Shown here one piece after another: positions 13,336 through 26,010 of a stretch of DNA of 64,000 bases; positions within the stretch are counted from its first letter, which is position 1; every line of letters starts with the position of its first letter. The position numbers and the translations under genes are program-made. The stretch lies in assembly GCA_030295235.1 (NCBI GenBank), contig AP026153.1:62001-126000 (forward strand). The letters run 5' to 3'. Source of the stretch: Fistulifera solaris (lineage: Eukaryota; Bacillariophyta; Bacillariophyceae; Naviculales; Stauroneidaceae). The notes under the pieces are model-generated. The model ran no database searches. It saw nothing but the letters and a program-made list of their open reading frames with translations, and was not told the origin of the DNA.

Positions 13336-14014
13336 TAACCAGAACATCCGACTCCATTGTATACCTAGCAAATAAACTTCAGTCTTATTTCAACCCAAAC
13401 TTCACGAGCGCGACCACTCCCAATTTTGAATAAACAGAAATACTGTTACAATGCCATAATAGCAAACCCGTATCTTTCTTTCGACCTTTCTCTCCAACTC
13501 TTTAACCTTCTAATAGTTGCGAACACAGTGCCTATCCGAACTCAATATCCGAACCCAACCAACACAACACTTGCCAAAATCATCCATAAATTCTCAATCC
13601 CATTCGATCAACATGTTCCAACAAAAACAACGCCAAACCGGCTACACCATACGGCAGTCACCATCAAAAAATCCAAAAGATAGGACACAGACGACCTCAT
13701 GAACTCTTCACCTCTCCAATCAGAGGACATCACCTTGAATTCATCTCTTCTGCACATCCCACAAGAGCCCAAACCGATGCCTACTTACCAAACATCTACA
13801 GAAACATAGCCACCGACCAAGAACTACATGACCTTGGAATCTTTAGTTGGGCATTCGTTCGCTAGGATCAGATGGCCAGCCAGAAATGAATGCAGGCACT
13901 AGTTGGCCCCGAAGATTCCTCGTCGTTGAAAATGACCTTGACACACTTTTCAACAGAGCATACAAGATACACTAACTACTCTCGACAGAGTTACCGACGT
14001 TACGCCCAGGTTAC

Positions 14015-14557
14015 ATGCTGTACCCAACGACCAATCGAATAATACACAAAGGTTCTCCAATGAATATGAAGCACGCAGACCTGTCAAATACGCAATCAAT
14101 CCCAGAGACCAGAAACTTGTTTCAGCTGACCACTACATGCTCGATACGGCCATTATCCGGCTTCATGGAAAACAAATACGCTGATGACCTTGACGCCGAT
14201 TTTGTTCGAAACCACTATCCCGTGGCCTGCGGAATGTTCAACCCCTACCGTACAGATCTCCCTGAGCACCTCCGCCAATACGGTTTTCCCATTGGTACCT
14301 GCTTAGCTGCATCAGAATTTGCACCAACCGAAGATGATCCACTTGACGAACAAGATCGCATAGACTATCCACCTCACCATCAAGAACATCACCAACAAGT
14401 TCACCAACATGATTTTCAAGATAATCATCAAGAACATCGTCAACAAAATCATCAAGACACTAATCAAGAAGGACGTCAAGAACGTCGTCAACAAGGTCGC
14501 CAAGAAAATCGTCAAGAAGGTCGTCAACAACGCCGTCAACAACGCCGTCAAGAATAA
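14015..14557 (+). CDS. Gln/Arg/His-rich repeat protein next to Helitron
   Basis: A 180-residue ORF. Residues 1-120 are non-repetitive and include FVRNHYPVACGMFNPYRTD; residues 121-180 are a run of three-residue units of the type x-Q-E or R-Q-Q. Degenerate coding sequence appears to continue upstream to about 13600, so this may be the C-terminal part of a longer second ORF of the element. No homology is recognised. The repeat tract is also open in a second forward frame and on the reverse strand, a consequence of the 9-bp period. Confidence 0.4.
   Translation: MLYPTTNRIIHKGSPMNMKHADLSNTQSIPETRNLFQLTTTCSIRPLSGFMENKYADDLDADFVRNHYPVACGMFNPYRTDLPEHLRQYGFPIGTCLAASEFAPTEDDPLDEQDRIDYPPHHQEHHQQVHQHDFQDNHQEHRQQNHQDTNQEGRQERRQQGRQENRQEGRQQRRQQRRQE
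14375..14554 (+). repeat. 9-bp tandem minisatellite inside coding frame
   Basis: About 20 imperfect copies of a 9-bp unit close to CGTCAAGAA / CATCAACAA. The period is a multiple of three, so every frame keeps its own pattern: His/Gln/Glu/Arg in the main frame, Lys/Val/Asn in another, and Leu/Thr/Phe on the reverse strand. Confidence 0.8.
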
Positions 14558-15242
14558 AACCCAAAACAACCAATATCTTCATCTTCCAGCGTACAAAATC
14601 AAAAGACTACATTAACTCCATTTAAGACACATTGAGACTTTCCATAAAATTTCTCCCAATTCGCTACATTATTTTTTAAAAAAAATTCCCATTTCACAAC
14701 AACAAATTCTACACTTCACTATACAATATGATGTAGCAGCGAACGAGTACCGCAACGACCCAAGAAATCAATTCACTATACATTACCTGGTACCTGCTAG
14801 AGACTCTAGAGCCCTATACCAATCAAATGCGAAACCACGTAATGAACCAGGAAACGTAGACTTCTACGTAGCCCCTTATTTATACGGTCACCATAACCAA
14901 GACTCCCTTGACCATAACCTTACGACAACGCACGAATTGGATGAACCAACATAGCTTATGCATCCGTGACCGAATAGAAGGGATAATATCAAGGTGGAGT
15001 CGGTGTAACCCTAAGGCATAAATGCACGGTGACGTAGCGCTACCGATCCATCCCTGTCCCTAACACATCTGGATTGATTCAACATCACATCACTTTTCCG
15101 CCTCACAAAAAGGCGCAGCCTACAATCAAACAACAACCATGGACGCAAACAAAATTTGTTGCGACGAGAGTCTCTATTATCATCATTGTTTGTCTTCCTG
15201 TTATATTCATTACCTTTATTTTGAAGAAAGCTTTGCCCGAAC
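14558..15242. other. Helitron 3' flank and promoter of the next gene
   Basis: Non-coding. It contains a small palindrome CTAGAGACTCTAG near 14808-14820 and several TACGTAG motifs. A Helitron 3' terminus (hairpin then CTRR) could lie here, but I could not identify one with confidence. The last 100-150 bases should hold the promoter of the CLEC16A-like gene. Confidence 0.35.
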
Positions 15243-18200
15243 ATGAGTCAACAACACGAAAATGTTGTCGAGGAATTCAAGTTTGTATGGAATCGATTGC
15301 GAGCGAATTTATCGACCGAGGATTCGAAAAAAGTCCTGACAATGACACCGCAACGCAAATCACGATGGTTTGGACGTCAACAGGAGACGACTCCTCCTCC
15401 GACGGCACTGTATGTCACCTTGACACAAATGGAAACAATAGTCGAAGATTTACGACGATTGGCCGAGTTGGTGGTGATGGGTGAAAACGCCGTGACCGCC
15501 GGAGAAAAACAAAAGCCAGTTGAGAAGAATCAAGATATTCCAAAGGACGAGGAAGAAGAGTTAGACTTGACGACGATGTTACAATATCATGCACAATTGT
15601 TCGATTTATTCATTGAAGAACACGTCTTGTCGTACATGGTGGATCTGGTGCTCGGTACTCTCTTTTCTTCTTCCGCTACTGCCAAATTACTACCGCCATT
15701 GCCCGTCGCCACACAAGCCATTCAATCCATTTCCATTCTCATACAAAATGTTTCACAAGTGACCAGTTTGTATTTATTATTATCGAGCGATACGATCAAT
15801 CGGTTGAGTCAAGAGTTGCCCCTCGACGATTATCTTGCCGCCGAGCGGTATCTGCAATTGCAACACCTCGACAGCAGTTTGACTTTTGCTTCACCGGCCT
15901 TGACAGATTTTGCGACGCATTTTGTCACTTTACTGAAGTCACTAGCAATGCGAGTGACACCAGAGACGTTGCAATTCTTTGTACAGTATCCAGCGGAAGA
16001 TCGTCCCGCCTTGCAGTTTCCACTCTACGATCGGGCTCTGGAATTTTGTGCCGCGCATCATGATTCGTTTGTGCGGACAACGGCCCTCAACATTTGTTTG
16101 AATGTCTTGCGTCTGACGACCGTCGACGAACCGGCGCACGAGACGAGTGATCCACCGGCCCTGCCGGTGGGGGTGTTACATACCTCGTATTTGCCCTTCT
16201 CGGATCGTTTGTTGATTGCGCAATATGCCTGTCTGCCGCGACGTGTCGAACCACTGATTGCGCCGATATTTACAAAATTGGCGGAACGGTGGAATGCTTT
16301 GGAGGAACATTTGCGGGAGATACCCCCCGAGTCAAGTGACAGCCATGCCAAAGCGTCCCTGGTGAAACATCAAGTGAAGGTCGATCGGTGGTTGTCGCAG
16401 TGGCGCAATCAAGCGGATCAGTTGCACGATGAATTGCTCTTTCTGCAAGATGTCTTTCAAGTGGGCTTGACGTCTTTGAACGAGCAGTTGATTGAAATGA
16501 TGCTGGCGACTTTTGTGTATCCGTTGCAGCTTCAACCGCTACTCTTGTATTGCAAGTGCGTCGAATCCCCCGACAATACGAATGAATGTGACATACCTTC
16601 CGCACTGTGGGCACCCGCACAAGCGGCCTTGTTTACGATAGCGGCGTGTTTTCATTTCTTGGAACACCCGGCGTTATTGAAATTGTTGTGGGTCGCATTT
16701 TTCCATCCATTAAGTCCGGATTCGACGAGTGTGCCGACGATTCGTGCTCAATTGCAAGTGGAGTCCGTCAATGAAGCAGGAAGGCCCTGTTTGCGAATGG
16801 ATTCGCCTCTCACGGTAAACCTGAATAGCCGAGAAACGTATCCGTTTGGAAGTCGCTTCACGAATGCGGAATTACCGGATGTTTTCCGCCGAGGAGGCGT
16901 GCGTCTTTGTGTTGGCGCCCGCCTTGCAACAAGTGTTGGCATTCCGAGGGGATGATTTGGCCTTGCTCGCTAAAACGAAACCGAATCCTTATCGTCAGGC
17001 TTGGCTGACTTGCTTGCAGCCTAGCACATCGCAATTTAGCATGACGCTGAGGCACTTGGCCATTGGCACTTTGAATGCTGCTGTGCAAGCCTTACCAGTG
17101 AGCTTAGTATCTTCTATTCTTCTGGGAACTGATCTTCAACAATTTCATGACGATATGCCGATCGATGAAAGAGATCTAGATTCAACTGCAGCACATATCG
17201 ACGACCGGGGTCTGGGTAGCAGCAATGTTTACCAATCCAGACATGCATTGACCAAAACGAGAGGAGTGGGTACGGATCATATGGGTGTCGTCGTGTCGCG
17301 ACTGGCGACGAGTGTTGTCTATCAGTCACCAGGACAACAGCAAATTTATGATGCAACCGCAGCTCACGCACTGATATACCTTGTCTATACAAACCCGCAA
17401 GCGTTAAAACTAGCTGCACAGAGCATTGATTCTGTGTGGCGGCATGCGGCGCACGCGTCGTGCCGATCCGCTGCGTTGCTGAGAGATTGCCCTACTCTTC
17501 GTGGAGCTCCGAGTATACAAGACCCGAGATATGATGATAAATTGGCGACGGCTCTCATGGACATGGTGGTGTACGGAACTGGCGACTTTCCCCAATTTCA
17601 GCCGGGTTTGGCTGATTTTCTGATGCAATCTACTAGTGAACCGTATCCATCGTGTACTCTCGCCGTTTGGTCGTGCGGCACTTTTCCGGACCTAATTGAG
17701 CAAATCGGGAAACAGTTTAGAAAGGCAGCTTTCAAGAATGATGAACAGAAGCTACTGGAGGAAAAACGTACAAATCTGCTCTACATTTGGCAACTAGATG
17801 CTTTTGCCTCCTTGTTGAGAGATTTGTCAGCCACACAGGGCGTTGCCTTGCGTTCCGTTTCACAGTTGACAAGTCTTGTGCGCTTGGACGATGGGACATT
17901 TGCAAACAAGGATTTTAGTTCGATTCAACGCAAGCGCCAGGCGTTCGCTACTTTGTCTCCCAAAGCCTTAGACACTCTATTTTGTGAAGATGCAGTGACT
18001 GTCCTACCGGAAATCGGTTCCACTATAGACATTGTTGGCGCTTTGGCTGTTCCGTGCGTTTGTGAAGCGCCACCCAAGTCGGCGTTGCCTATTGCGGAAG
18101 GCGTTTCCTGGCTGTCGCTTTACCTTGTACCTCAAGACAGTAGTTTGCTTTTCGTACAACAGGATATGAAACTGCTGATGGCATGTCCTTTAGAACGAGT

Positions 18201-18495
18201 TTGGATTGTTGGAGATCCAGAAAAGCCCGCAGATGATTCTTCAGCTCGCAAACTGCTACTTCAATACACTTGGATCGATACCAGTCCTCCGCCGCTTTTC
18301 TTATTCGATAATGCCGTACCCAAACCGGAAATCGTGGAGCAATACTTTTCTAAAATGCAACTGAATACCAGCACGTGTATTGTGTGGTTCGAAAATCAGA
18401 CCATAGCAGACAGCGCTATGTCTCTGTTGATTCGAGCAATTTTTATGGCACGGTCGACGCGAGGGGAACGCATACAGCGATTCTTCTCGCCCTAA
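15243..18495 (+). CDS. CLEC16A-like protein (FPL domain)
   Basis: About 1,080 residues in a single exon. The N-terminal third carries the FPL domain of the CLEC16A/Ema/GOP-1 family: QYHAQLFDLFIEEHVLSYMV near residue 120, SISILIQNV near 165, TSLYLLLSSDTIN near 180, then FVTLLKSLAMRVTPETLQFF and FVRTTALNICLNVLRL. Known family members act in endosome-lysosome trafficking and autophagy/mitophagy, partly through an E3 ligase complex. The remainder matches the position of the long C-terminal CLEC16A region. The frame shifts by one base near 16880, next to a TTTT run; downstream the sequence continues as FSAEEACVFVLAPALQQ. A consensus error is the likely cause. The ATG at 15243 is the first in frame. 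Confidence 0.8.
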
Positions 18496-18566
18496 GACTG
18501 GAGCCTATGAGAACTTCTTCGTATATTTGCAATTCTGATTTCTAGCTAAAACTACATACATGCGGG

Positions 18567-21500
18567 CTAAAATCCATTCGCCATGTAAATTCCGTTTTTT
18601 TCAAGGTGAAGCACTCCGTCAGCCTCAAAGGCGTGCATCATTTCTTGCTTGGCGATTGTGTCGACTTCTTCTGGGAGGAAGCCTGAGCGGCCTTTAGTTT
18701 TCGAATGAAACATATCTTCTTGCTTCAATAAACGATGAAATCCTCCACCGCTTGCTGAGTGCCGATTGGGAAGAAAGTAATCCAAATCAGAGTCTGACGA
18801 TACCCCCATCCACTCGGCAATGCCATTCCAGATTGAATCCCAGCTCAGAGTTGGGATTAATCTACCTCGGCCGACGTTTAAGGGACTGTCTGCGGTAAGA
18901 TCGTTAGGGAATTGACCGAGAATCTGTCCGCCCTGTATATCTCCTCCCATCATTAAATATTGTCCACCCCAGCCGTGATCTGATCCTTTGCCGTTGTTCG
19001 AAGTTACTGTCCTTCCGAAGTCTGAACAAATGATTATCGCAACGTCATCCCATATTCCTTGGTGTTTTAATTCTGTCACTAACAACGACAAACCTTTGTT
19101 CAAATCTCGGAACATCGGTAGGATCTGTCGTTTCATATCCATATGATGATCCCATCCGGCCCATGTGGTCACAAAAAATTCACGGCGTTTCAAACGTTGT
19201 GCATGGGTAGAGAGAAGCTTGGCAATCATTGAGAATTTCTGACCATAATCCGGAAGGAATGACGGCCAGTGCTTTCCCAACTTTGCTTGGTCCAAGTGGG
19301 ACTTGAGGTCTTCGGCCTCTTCTATGCTCTTCAAAAACTGTTGAGACCAAGTCTGGCCGAATAAGGAAATTTCGTACGAATCAGAGATGGCATTGAATTC
19401 CGCTGCGTAGGGTCTCACGTCAAAAAGTTCAGAAGCCGGTTTGCGGCCAAATGTCGTGACCCCATTTCGACTTACTATCATAGGAGCAGGCTTTTCACCA
19501 ATGTTCGGCTCAACTGCTACAACAGACTCGTCGATTGAAATGGAGCTCGACGACAGCCCTGAACGCTCGAGGATCGCGGCTAGACGTCCCAGTAGCCCGG
19601 TCCCCGGTATGACTTTCTTTGGATCCATGGACTGCGTCTCTTTGATCATTCCATTATGAGCGAATAATTGCATAGTCGTTCGTTCTTCAAAGTTCTTACG
19701 AGTCATGTTGACATTTTCTATCATGCCAGCATTTGCGAAAAACACCAAGTCGCCTTCATCGTACAGCTCTTTCAACAAGCTCAGCTCTGGATGCAAAGCG
19801 AATTTGCTGCAAGGTTGCTGTTCCGCGTCAATGATAAGTGTCCTTTCTTCGTCCGTCAAGGCTAAGTCGCCGCGCTCATCGATGTACTGCTTATCAACCG
19901 AAACGCCAGCACTATTGGTTCCACTGCACGCATGAGGGACCAGCATGTTATACGAATCAAACCCACCATCCAGGAAAAGATAAACGACCGCTTTGTAGTC
20001 GCCAATCCCTCTGGTTACTTTCGATTTTGCGGCGGGAAGCTTGGAATTTATACTCTGTGAGATCGCATTTGCGTGAAACTCCGAGGTGGCCACTATAATT
20101 TGCTGAAGGTTCAACAAAGCGGAGTCCGCTGATTTTCGGGTCAATAACGTATCATATATTTCGATCAATCGAGCGCGCTTTTCTGCTAGAACACGACCTG
20201 CAGTAAGTAGTAGGGCGAGCTCATCAACAACATCTTCGGATTTGGAATGGGAGGAGGGCGAATAAGTTAAGCGTCCTCGTGCCAAAGTCGTGTTCCCCAC
20301 ACGACGCAGATCTTCGTCTTTCGATCGTCCATAACCGAACCCTCCAAAAGCAGAATCAAATCCATATTTGACAAGACTTTGAAGGCCATTAGAAAGCGAG
20401 ATGGATTTCGGACCTGTTAGAACGAGACATTCAGGACAGACGAGCGATGCTTCTCCAGCTGGACCTATCGTGGTTTTACGATGAGACGATTTGAACTGAT
20501 TTAAAAACTAGACGCAATAAACAACTTACCAGAAGGAATGTGCTCGGGCAAAAGAAGGAAAAGACATTGGGCAACTTGTGACACTGTTGTCCAATGGAAT
20601 CTTGCATATCCACTCCCAATCGAATGTATGGATCATCGAAATCGGCTTCAAACTCAAGAGACCTCAGTAGACGAACATACTTCAGAAACGGCTCAAGAAG
20701 TGATCCATGTGCAGGGTCATTATCAAGTACAAGCGACCGGCTCTCCCTGTCAAGTAGAATTGCAGCAGTCATTGCCATCAAATCACCATACAAACCGGCA
20801 CCAAAGGCAATCAATCTTCCAGATTCATCGAGCGTTTTATAAACACCTGTTCGAAATGCTTTGCCCACTTCCAATATCAAGCGAGGAGAAGGATTTGAAA
20901 TACCGAATCTTTGGATAAATTTATGCGCCAGGAAAGGCGCTGTGTTTGGGTGATACTGGATACGCACAGTAAATCAATCATGGGAACGTTTGAGGTTTAA
21001 TCAAAGACAACAGTGCAAGAAGGAAAACAAAAAACTTACAAAGTAATGGTCAATCCCTTCATCCATTTCGTCTGCCCCATCGCGTACTTCTGGATAAGCT
21101 ATGGACATAAAGTGAGGGGGATTTCGGAAAGAAACGACGATGGCTTCTCTCCCCACAATGACTTCAGACCGAATATTCTTTCGAAAACAGATTCTCCCAT
21201 TGTCATCAACTACTTCGAAAATTGTTGACTCGTCCAGCTTTTCCGTCTTGGAAAACATTGTGACACCGTTTCCCAAGTCGTATTTCGAGAGATCATTTCG
21301 ACCGTAAGGAGAAAAAGCGCCAATTTTCAGTTCTTCAAGGATTTGATTTCGCGTTGGAGCAATTGAAAAGGCGCGATAGTCCATTACTGTGACGGGACAC
21401 AGACATAGGTTGTCCGACGAATCCCGCTCGCACCCCATGTTGTCGCACCAGTCATCGTAGAACTCCAATACATTCTCGATAGGACCCGACCATTCTACAC

Positions 21501-24500
21501 GAAAGAATGTTTTGCTGTCTTCTCGTACAGGACTGTCGAATAGATTATCAGCGATATCGTCAGCGCGATGGACAAGAGCTACTCTGCCGCTAGCATCAAA
21601 TTTCACCATAGTGCTACATGAGGCGCTTGTCCAATAGTCCAGACGCTGATTGCAGCCATTGCAGACCCAGCTGGGATCCTGACAAAGAAAATGCCGCTCA
21701 GTTGCACAACGGTTTTTCGCCGTCTCTCTTGACACCATTTCTCCACTAAATTCTTCAAATCTAAGATCGGCTTTGCCATCCTCTGAACTACAGCACGCAG
21801 TGCCACCAATCGGCAGCCGAGGATCCCCGCAGAAAAAACGCGCATTTCTCGTTTTCATTAAACTGCCGTCATTGTAAAAGGCCTGGTGTACACAAGGTGG
21901 ACGGGTGTACTCGTAGTACATGCCGGGCCCAACTTCAATTACACGAGGAAGTTCAATGCTGCATTCCTGGCCATCACATATCAAGTCCTCTTCCAAGACC
22001 ACGAGCGTTGAGTACTCGCAGGACTTCCCATCTAGACTATTGCAAAGCTTTGAAAACAAAGGTGACGACCGCGAAAGTACTAGCCTGTTTATGGAATGGT
22101 CTCTGTGCCACTTTGGCGGCTCCTCTAAAAGTCGCGGCTCCGGGTAATTTCCCAGAAATCGATAGGTGGCTCCTTTGTGCAGAAAGTGCTTCTCTGGAAG
22201 GTCTGCGCACAGCGGGACATGGTCACCTACATACGTTTGGTTCAATCCCATCTGTTGATAACGTGACGGTTAGCTCAGACGAAATTCCATTGAAATGCAA
22301 GGACGGCGCGCCACACTTACCTTCGGGAACGCATCCTTCATTCTAGCCTTTATTCTCATCGGATCGATTTGATTCTTATCGTCGTTATCTTCGATATTCC
22401 CTCGTTTTTCCTGGCGACTCAGTCCTGTCCATAAACGCGCCAGTTCGGAGACATCCTCGTTGCTATAAGTCTTGATTGGATTTCCAGCGGCATCCAGTAC
22501 AAGAGAGCCATCAGGATGCAAGTGCTCCAATCCTAAACAAAACAATTGCATTATCTCTCGAGAAAAGTTCTCATTTGCATATTCTACGCGACGGAGTCTT
22601 CTCCACGAAAATGCCGTGGAATGGCCGTTATGGTATGAAAGCATTTCCGCCATTACAGGACTGAAGGAAACTTCCTTCAAAATATTTCTATAGTTTCCGA
22701 ATGCATGGCGCACGAATATGTCATAATAGTGCTACGAAATGGAAGGACAAAAGGTTGTCAGAGGAGGATCATATAGACACCTTGAGCATTCATCAAGACA
22801 GCCGACAATATTTAGTCAGTCAGGAGGGCAACTTACCACAAAAACTTCGGTCTCGAACCAGATCTCTATAGCCGAAGGAGATACAACCAAAATTTGAGAA
22901 AGAATCCAGGCCACTTTTTGGCGCAACTGGTCCTGTGCATTGAGCGCAATGTCTAACCATATGCTAGTCCTCTGCTGCTCAAGATCAAGGGTGGATGTGG
23001 TACGATTTCCTGGTGTTACCGCGTCAAATGCTCCGCGAAACAAAGCGCCTTGTTTGTCATTGGAAATTTCATTCGGACTACCGCAGATCAACGCCGAACC
23101 AACGTTGTCAGCACCATCGTCGCCAAATAGATCTTCAAATGCATCTTGCAACTCGATGGATTCGTGAACGGCAATGGTATCTCCCAATCTACCTAGTTCG
23201 ATGACACCCCTTTCGATGCTTTCGTACCAAAGCGACATTTTATGAGTTTCAGGAAAGGACAAGGTAAAGTTTCCATCCACCGCAAATTGCCGAATTACAG
23301 CATCACCACCTGCATGACGTCCCACATATTCAGTGAAATCGTACACCTGATAATTTGACCGGTGCGTCTGCTTCCAGCACGCTCCATTTTCCGTGCGAAT
23401 GTACAAAAGATCTGAAGCGTCCTGCTCACATTGAAAAGTCATCACGGGGACAACAATATCCCGAAGAAAGGGATGTGAATCCGTGGAAGACTCTAATAAC
23501 TGCCGTAAATAAGCTTTGGTCTTGCTTTCTTTCGCATTAGTTTCGTCACACTCAAATGAATCGGCGAGGACCCATCGAGAATGAGCACCTGGTGAACAGG
23601 ACGCCTTCTCAGAATCTTCGAGTCGCAACCCTGTCATGGAAAACAACAACCGTTCCTTTCCACTGGCGCGATAGACTTTACCGAATATAGATGCATCCAA
23701 ACGAATGCGCTTGCTCGTGGGACGTTCCGCCGCACAATCGGTACCGCTCGTAGACAAGCGACAATTCGCTTCATTCAGAAAATTCGGCAGTGCCGCAACA
23801 CAGAGTGCCCGGTATTGCAGATCGGTCGCATTTTTCGTCATTTGCACAAGATGACTGCCACCGTCTTCCAATGGATGTTCCACCGTATTCTCTTGCAAAA
23901 GAAATCGTCCGTCATGAATGTAGTATTCTCCCTTATACATGCCCACCACAGTTCGCAACGAGTATAAGTCCACTTGTGATAATTGAATGCAAGCATCGGT
24001 ATGTGTAATATTTTGAACGAGCATGAGTTCCTGTGGAGTATGCGTGATACCGATTGTCGTATTCCACCGCCACACCACCGTCCAACGAAACGACGGGTAA
24101 ATCGGTTTGCATTTGCGCATCAAAATAGACAGGAGGGACACCACGAGCTTCACCATTGACATAGACGTGGAGACAGCGGCGTTCAAACACTATTCGAAAA
24201 TCGGAACCAATGCCATTTGTAATGTGTCGACACAATTGATATCTGAGGAACGAAAAACGCCACATTGTGAGAGCGTTTAGAAAAACACGATGGATCTCCA
24301 CTAGCTGACTTACGATCCATCGGGAATGGGAACATGCTCTTCCGTATCAGGATAAAAGACGGTAAAGTCGGTCACGTTCGGAATCAACGTTCGCTTTTGA
24401 CCATGAATTCGTATTAACTTTTGATTGTCCCCCACACTCGAAATTTCCAAAACAGCTTGCCGATCGGCATCCGTCCAAGCGTATTTCCGATATCGCGTGG

Positions 24501-25107
24501 GTTCTTGACACGGATGAGTCGGTATACCTTGTGTCGTGGAATGCAATAACCGATGATTCCAATGTTTTCGAAAATGCGCACGATGCGATGTGGCCGGTTC
24601 GTGGAATTGCTGTTGCAACCACGTGACCGGATGCGTAAAGTCCCATAAATCGGATCGTGTGACACCGAACGTAGCTTGTTCCAAGAATCGTGCCGCCATG
24701 CGATCGGGATCAATGCCTTTGAGAGCATGTGTCATGAGTGCGTAATGATAGTTGCCGTACTTTTGGGATAATCTGGGTGGTAATGATACGAGGCATGTAT
24801 TGTTGTTGTCGAAACACTCGATGGAAATCCGCAATCGCGACGATTGTTGTTCGACCGTCCCGTACCATTCCCAATCATGACCATCGTAACTGCGGACCAA
24901 TGGCAGTTTGCGTCCTTCGGCAATCAACCACAAGGCACACCAGGTCTGTTGTTGGGTGGTTTTGGACAACAGAAAAGATCACCCGCGTCACGGGTGGCAT
25001 TGAACAATTGAATGGAACGCGACGACGGACATTCGATCGGATCCTCGGATCGACACCAGGAATTTGTGAACAGGAAAACAAAGAATAGGAACAAAGAGCG
25101 AGTACAT
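18567..25107 (-). CDS. DUF1800-DUF1501 fusion protein, secreted, full length
   Basis: Paralogue of the gene at 1-5427, about 2,000 residues. DUF1800 begins at RFLEQATFGVT (near 24690) and includes ENFSREIMQLFCLGL (near 22560). The DUF1501 part has DGGFDSYNMLVPHACSG (near 19950), WAGWDHHMD (near 19150), DFGRT and GSDHGWGGQY (near 18970-19010). Introns: 24243-24313, 22732-22836, 22252-22320, 20956-21039 and 20465-20529. The start at 25107 gives a hydrophobic MYSLFVPILCFP leader; a further intron or two frame breaks must lie between 25060 and 24970. One-base breaks also appear near 24080 and at a T run near 20557. The two genes share the same domain order, which argues for secretion and a common, unknown role at the cell surface. 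Confidence 0.85.
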
Positions 25108-26010
25108 CGGCTGTGAAAGAAGTGAGCGTTTTGAGTACGTCGAAGTAAGCCAGAGTATTAGAAAAGGAACGACAACATTATTTACCTTTTGTTGTTGTGC
25201 GTCATAATGACTCTTTCATAGAATCAACGAAATAATGAATAATCAATACGGAGTAGAAAAGAAGCGACGGCGCAAGAGAAGGGAAAGCAACCGCAGAAAA
25301 TTGTTTGAACACCCTTCTACTTTGACAGTGATTATCTGGTGGAATTGGTTTGTTTTCTGGAATGATTACACGACGAGGCGTCGGGGTCGGGAGTATCGCC
25401 GACAGGTCTTTATGATTATTTCGAACTCGTCGTCGTCCGTGCTCGTTTTCTCCCTTCCGTCAATCAGGTCTTTCCTGTGAAACTATTATTTTACTTTGAT
25501 TCGCTGATGTAACACAGGATAGAGAAAGACATTATTGTTCCTCTTTCTCGCGTGTGCCGATGTCCGTGTCCGCAATTTTGTCGAAGCTTCGAAAAGGCCA
25601 CCAAAAATTTGAATCAGCGCAACGGTACTTGATACATAGAGCGCATTTACTATGAGTTTCAGTGTTGTCCGTATTTGACCACGATTGAATTTCAGTCTCG
25701 AGATCACGTCGTACGTCGTCGTTCTCGCTCTGTTTAGACTTCAAGTCCGTTGAAATCGAGTGACACTGTGCTCATAAGAGCTAGTTGACGTTTTTTACAA
25801 CGTGTAATGGCTACAACGGAACTATTTGAATGCACAATATCAACGACGATACAACATACAACCACACGGATTAACAACAACATCATCATTCCTTCTTCAT
25901 CCCTTAACTTCATCTTTCCCCGAAAGATCAATTCAAATAATTTAAAGTCAGTACAGCAGTCCAGAGAATAGACTGATAACAAACAAGCGAACAAAGAATT
26001 ACCTCGCAAC
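25108..26010. other. Divergent intergenic region
   Basis: About 900 bp between the start of the DUF1800-DUF1501 gene (-) and the next gene (+). Short ORFs on both strands lack any recognisable feature. It probably holds both promoters. Confidence 0.45.

Larger units (their letters stand above)
7741..14557 (+). mobile_element. Helitron (rolling-circle DNA transposon), autonomous type
   Basis: One strand carries, in the usual Helitron order, a DUF6570-like N-terminal region, a Helitron_like_N region, an HUH/Y2 Rep nuclease and a Pif1-family helicase, followed by a Gln/Arg-rich repeat ORF that may be accessory. The coding core runs from about 7741 to 13335. It is spread over about a dozen short overlapping frames, but several frame changes fall in A runs (near 9485 and 10332), the same pattern as in nearby housekeeping genes. 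Termini (5' TC, 3' hairpin plus CTRR) were not identified, so the stated limits are those of the coding evidence only. Confidence 0.85.

Noticed and set aside
14312-14569. Reverse ORF that looks like a very hydrophobic membrane protein
   Set aside because: It is the reverse reading of the 9-bp Gln/Arg repeat; the Leu/Thr/Phe pattern follows from the repeat.
15074-15484. Forward ORF with a hydrophobic stretch
   Set aside because: It overlaps the start of the CLEC16A-like gene in another frame and has no homology.
25235-25480. Basic forward ORF of 81 residues
   Set aside because: Composition looks random, with no conserved feature, in a divergent promoter region.
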